Source: CAVSUR01 sp963846005 (GTDB lineage Bacteria; Actinomycetota; Actinomycetes; Streptosporangiales; Streptosporangiaceae). From it: a stretch of DNA of 64,000 nt. The notes beneath the pieces were generated by a model. That model had not been told where the DNA came from and searched no databases. It was given only the letters and a program-made list of their open reading frames with translations. The position numbers and the translations under genes are program-made. Each line of letters begins with the position of its first letter. The stretch's first letter is position 1. Positions 62,657-64,000 of the stretch are shown one piece after another. The DNA is taken from the NCBI GenBank assembly GCA_963846005.1, contig CAWJUH010000007.1, forward strand, positions 62,001-126,000, read 5' to 3'.

Positions 62657-63061
62657 CTAGAACGGCCTGGCCCGGCGGGCCTTGACCTTGCGCCAGCCGC
62701 CGGCCCGGTTGTTGGCGATGATCTGGCGGAACATCGCGGTCAGCGCGGAGGCGTTGATGGCCTCGCCGCGGCGGACGGCGACCGTGCGGGCGGTGGAGTT
62801 ACCGTGCCCGCCGGTGATGATCCCCTCCGGGTCGGGCACGATCGCGCCGTCGTAGAGAAAGACGTTCACGTGATCGCGGGCCGCCAGCAGCGCGCAGATG
62901 TTGCCGTCCAGCACGAAGTAGGGCTGCCGGGCCCGCTTGATGGTCTCGGTGACTCCGGGGTCAGCCTCGTGCACGAGAGTGCGGACTTCGCGGCAGATGT
63001 CCTGCTGCCAGTCCGGCAGCGTGCCGATGTAGTCGTCCACCCGCGGATCCCGGCTGGCCAT
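62657..63061 (-). CDS. DUF1801-family protein
   Basis: 134 residues from ATG 63061 (GGTGGG upstream); GTG 63070 adds three. Seen: RDPRVDDYIGTLPDWQQDIC, TIKRARQPYFVLDGNICALL and HVNVFLYDGA, fitting the YdhG/DUF1801 fold. Function is unknown. It converges with the PhyH gene. Confidence 0.8.
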   Translation of the reverse strand: MASRDPRVDDYIGTLPDWQQDICREVRTLVHEADPGVTETIKRARQPYFVLDGNICALLAARDHVNVFLYDGAIVPDPEGIITGGHGNSTARTVAVRRGEAINASALTAMFRQIIANNRAGGWRKVKARRARPF

Positions 63062-63137
63062 GTTGCCCACCGTAACGCAGCCGCCAGCCCCGCCCCCGGC
63101 GCCCCGCCCCCGGCGCTTCGCGCCGGCGCCCGATGTC

Positions 63138-63190
63138 CATGATCTCGGTAACTTCTCCGCACATGCGCCTGAAAAGTTACCGAGATCATG
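63138..63190. repeat. 17-bp perfect inverted repeat
   Basis: CATGATCTCGGTAACTT and its exact complement around a 19-nt loop, between two minus-strand genes. A terminator for the TauD-type gene or a dispersed palindromic element. Confidence 0.65.
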
Positions 63191-63256
63191 AACTCGCCGA
63201 GCCGGGCGCCGGCGGGCCGGGCGCCGGCGGGGCCGGGCGCCGGCGGGGCGGCCGGG

Positions 63257-64000
63257 TCAGGCGGCGAGGGCCGAGTAGGCGCTGGCGTCGCCCTTGCGGA
63301 CCGCGCTGGTGTCGCCGGAGATGCCGACCGGGACGTCACCGGCCACCGTGATCCGGTGCATCAGCCGCGGCAGGTCGTCGTAGTCGGCCACGGCATAGTG
63401 CTGGGTGGCCCGGTTGTCCCAGATCGCGATGTCGCCGTCGGCCCAGGTCCACCTGACCGTGTTCTCCAGCCGGGTGATGTGCCGCTGCAGCACGCCGAAC
63501 AGCTCGGCGGAGTCGGCCGTGCTCAGCCCGGTGAAGGACCGGACGAAGTGGCCGAGCAGCAGCGACGGCTCGCCGGTCTCCGGGTGCACCCGGACCACCG
63601 GGTGCTCGGTCTCGAACTCCAGGTGGCGGAACTCAGCGCGGTAGTCCTGCTCCCTGACGTCCACGCCGCCGAGCTGCGGGCGCTCCGCCGCGTAGTCGTA
63701 CAGGTTGGAGTGCACCGCGCGCAGCTGGCCGGCCAGGGCGGCCAGCGCCGGGTGCAGCCGCCGGTAGGCCTCCACCGTGTTCGCCCACACCGTGGTGCCG
63801 CCGTACGGCGGCAGCGTGACCGCCCGCAGCACGCTGATGGCCGGCACCCGGTCGACGAACGTGACGTCGGTATGCCAGCTGTTGGCCTTGCCCTGCTCGG
63901 AGTCGATCGGCAGCACGGCCTGCCCGTCGCCGGCCACCGTCGGGTGCGGGCGGGTCAGCGGGCCGAGCAGCCGGGTGAACGCGACCTGGCCTTCGTCGGT
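63257..64000 (-). CDS. TauD/TfdA-family 2-oxoglutarate dioxygenase (5' end outside window)
   Basis: 247 C-terminal residues are visible; the frame is open to the window edge. The iron-binding HxD is in NSWHTDVTFVDRVPA. The loop VLRAVTLPPYGGTTVWANT, the HPVVRVHPETGEPSLLLG segment and the distal His in DLPRLMHRITVAGD are typical of TauD/AtsK. These enzymes release sulfite from taurine or alkyl sulfates. Orientation is opposite to the ssu genes. Confidence 0.93.
   Translation of the reverse strand, partial: TDEGQVAFTRLLGPLTRPHPTVAGDGQAVLPIDSEQGKANSWHTDVTFVDRVPAISVLRAVTLPPYGGTTVWANTVEAYRRLHPALAALAGQLRAVHSNLYDYAAERPQLGGVDVREQDYRAEFRHLEFETEHPVVRVHPETGEPSLLLGHFVRSFTGLSTADSAELFGVLQRHITRLENTVRWTWADGDIAIWDNRATQHYAVADYDDLPRLMHRITVAGDVPVGISGDTSAVRKGDASAYSALAA

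Overview
The window is chromosomal DNA from a very high-GC actinobacterium. Evidence: GTG/TTG starts are common, overlapping ATGA/GTGA gene junctions are frequent, Rho carries the long disordered insert typical of Actinomycetota, and the block nrtL..rho-rpmE-prfA-prmC-tsaC-type-wecA-type-atp has the order seen in that phylum. I cannot name the genus. No rRNA, CRISPR array or intact transposase was seen; there is one intact tRNA.

Layout. (1) 1-10952: a stress/membrane-maintenance region organised around a BlaI/MecI-type repressor and an M56 metalloprotease. Five near-identical 17-bp dyads sit upstream of five transcription units: membrane protein + FtsH/MFS, YceI, MpaB-type oxygenase + ABC1 kinase, the repressor operon itself, and an ECF sigma factor. 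FtsH and a DHA2 exporter share one uninterrupted reading frame. (2) 11739-21746: degraded integrative-element territory. An intact tRNA-Arg(CCG) and two partial copies of its 3' part delimit 3.2-kb and 6.7-kb segments. These hold an integrase C-terminal relic, a sigma/membrane-protein pair, a nonsense-disrupted SRPBCC gene, a frameshifted ABC exporter and an intact two-component system. (3) 21871-40356: conserved core: CheY-like regulator, NrtL, Rho, L31, RF1, PrmC, YrdC/Sua5-type synthase, WecA-type transferase, the whole F1Fo-ATP synthase operon (with a CRP-type palindrome upstream) and a DUF2550 protein. The lysA-hom-thrC-thrB block often found between nrtL and rho is absent. (4) 40401-51115: cobalamin adenosyltransferase, gene debris (MmpL C-terminus, a Rossmann fragment), then a catabolic-looking cluster: two CrtI-like flavoproteins (one frameshifted), a Rieske oxygenase, a DAO-type oxidase, a divergent TetR regulator and a CocE-type hydrolase. 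(5) 51220-53456: MsrB and a PF04185 phosphoesterase. (6) 53569-64000: organosulfur scavenging: a short leader peptide, SsuC-B-A-D, FMN reductase, a DszA/NtaA-type monooxygenase, a frameshifted FAD/NAD(P)-binding protein, a PhyH dioxygenase and a TauD-type dioxygenase running off the window.

How the parts work together. In region 1 the BlaI/M56 pair would sense envelope or oxidative damage and derepress membrane quality control and a sigma factor; no beta-lactamase is nearby. In region 6 the transporter imports sulfonates, the FMN reductase supplies reduced flavin, and the flavin- and Fe(II)/2-oxoglutarate-dependent oxygenases release sulfite. The leader peptide and a shared promoter-like element suggest sulfur-responsive control. 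Frameshifts and nonsense codons cluster in region 2 and around 42-44 kb; from one assembly I cannot separate true decay from sequencing error.
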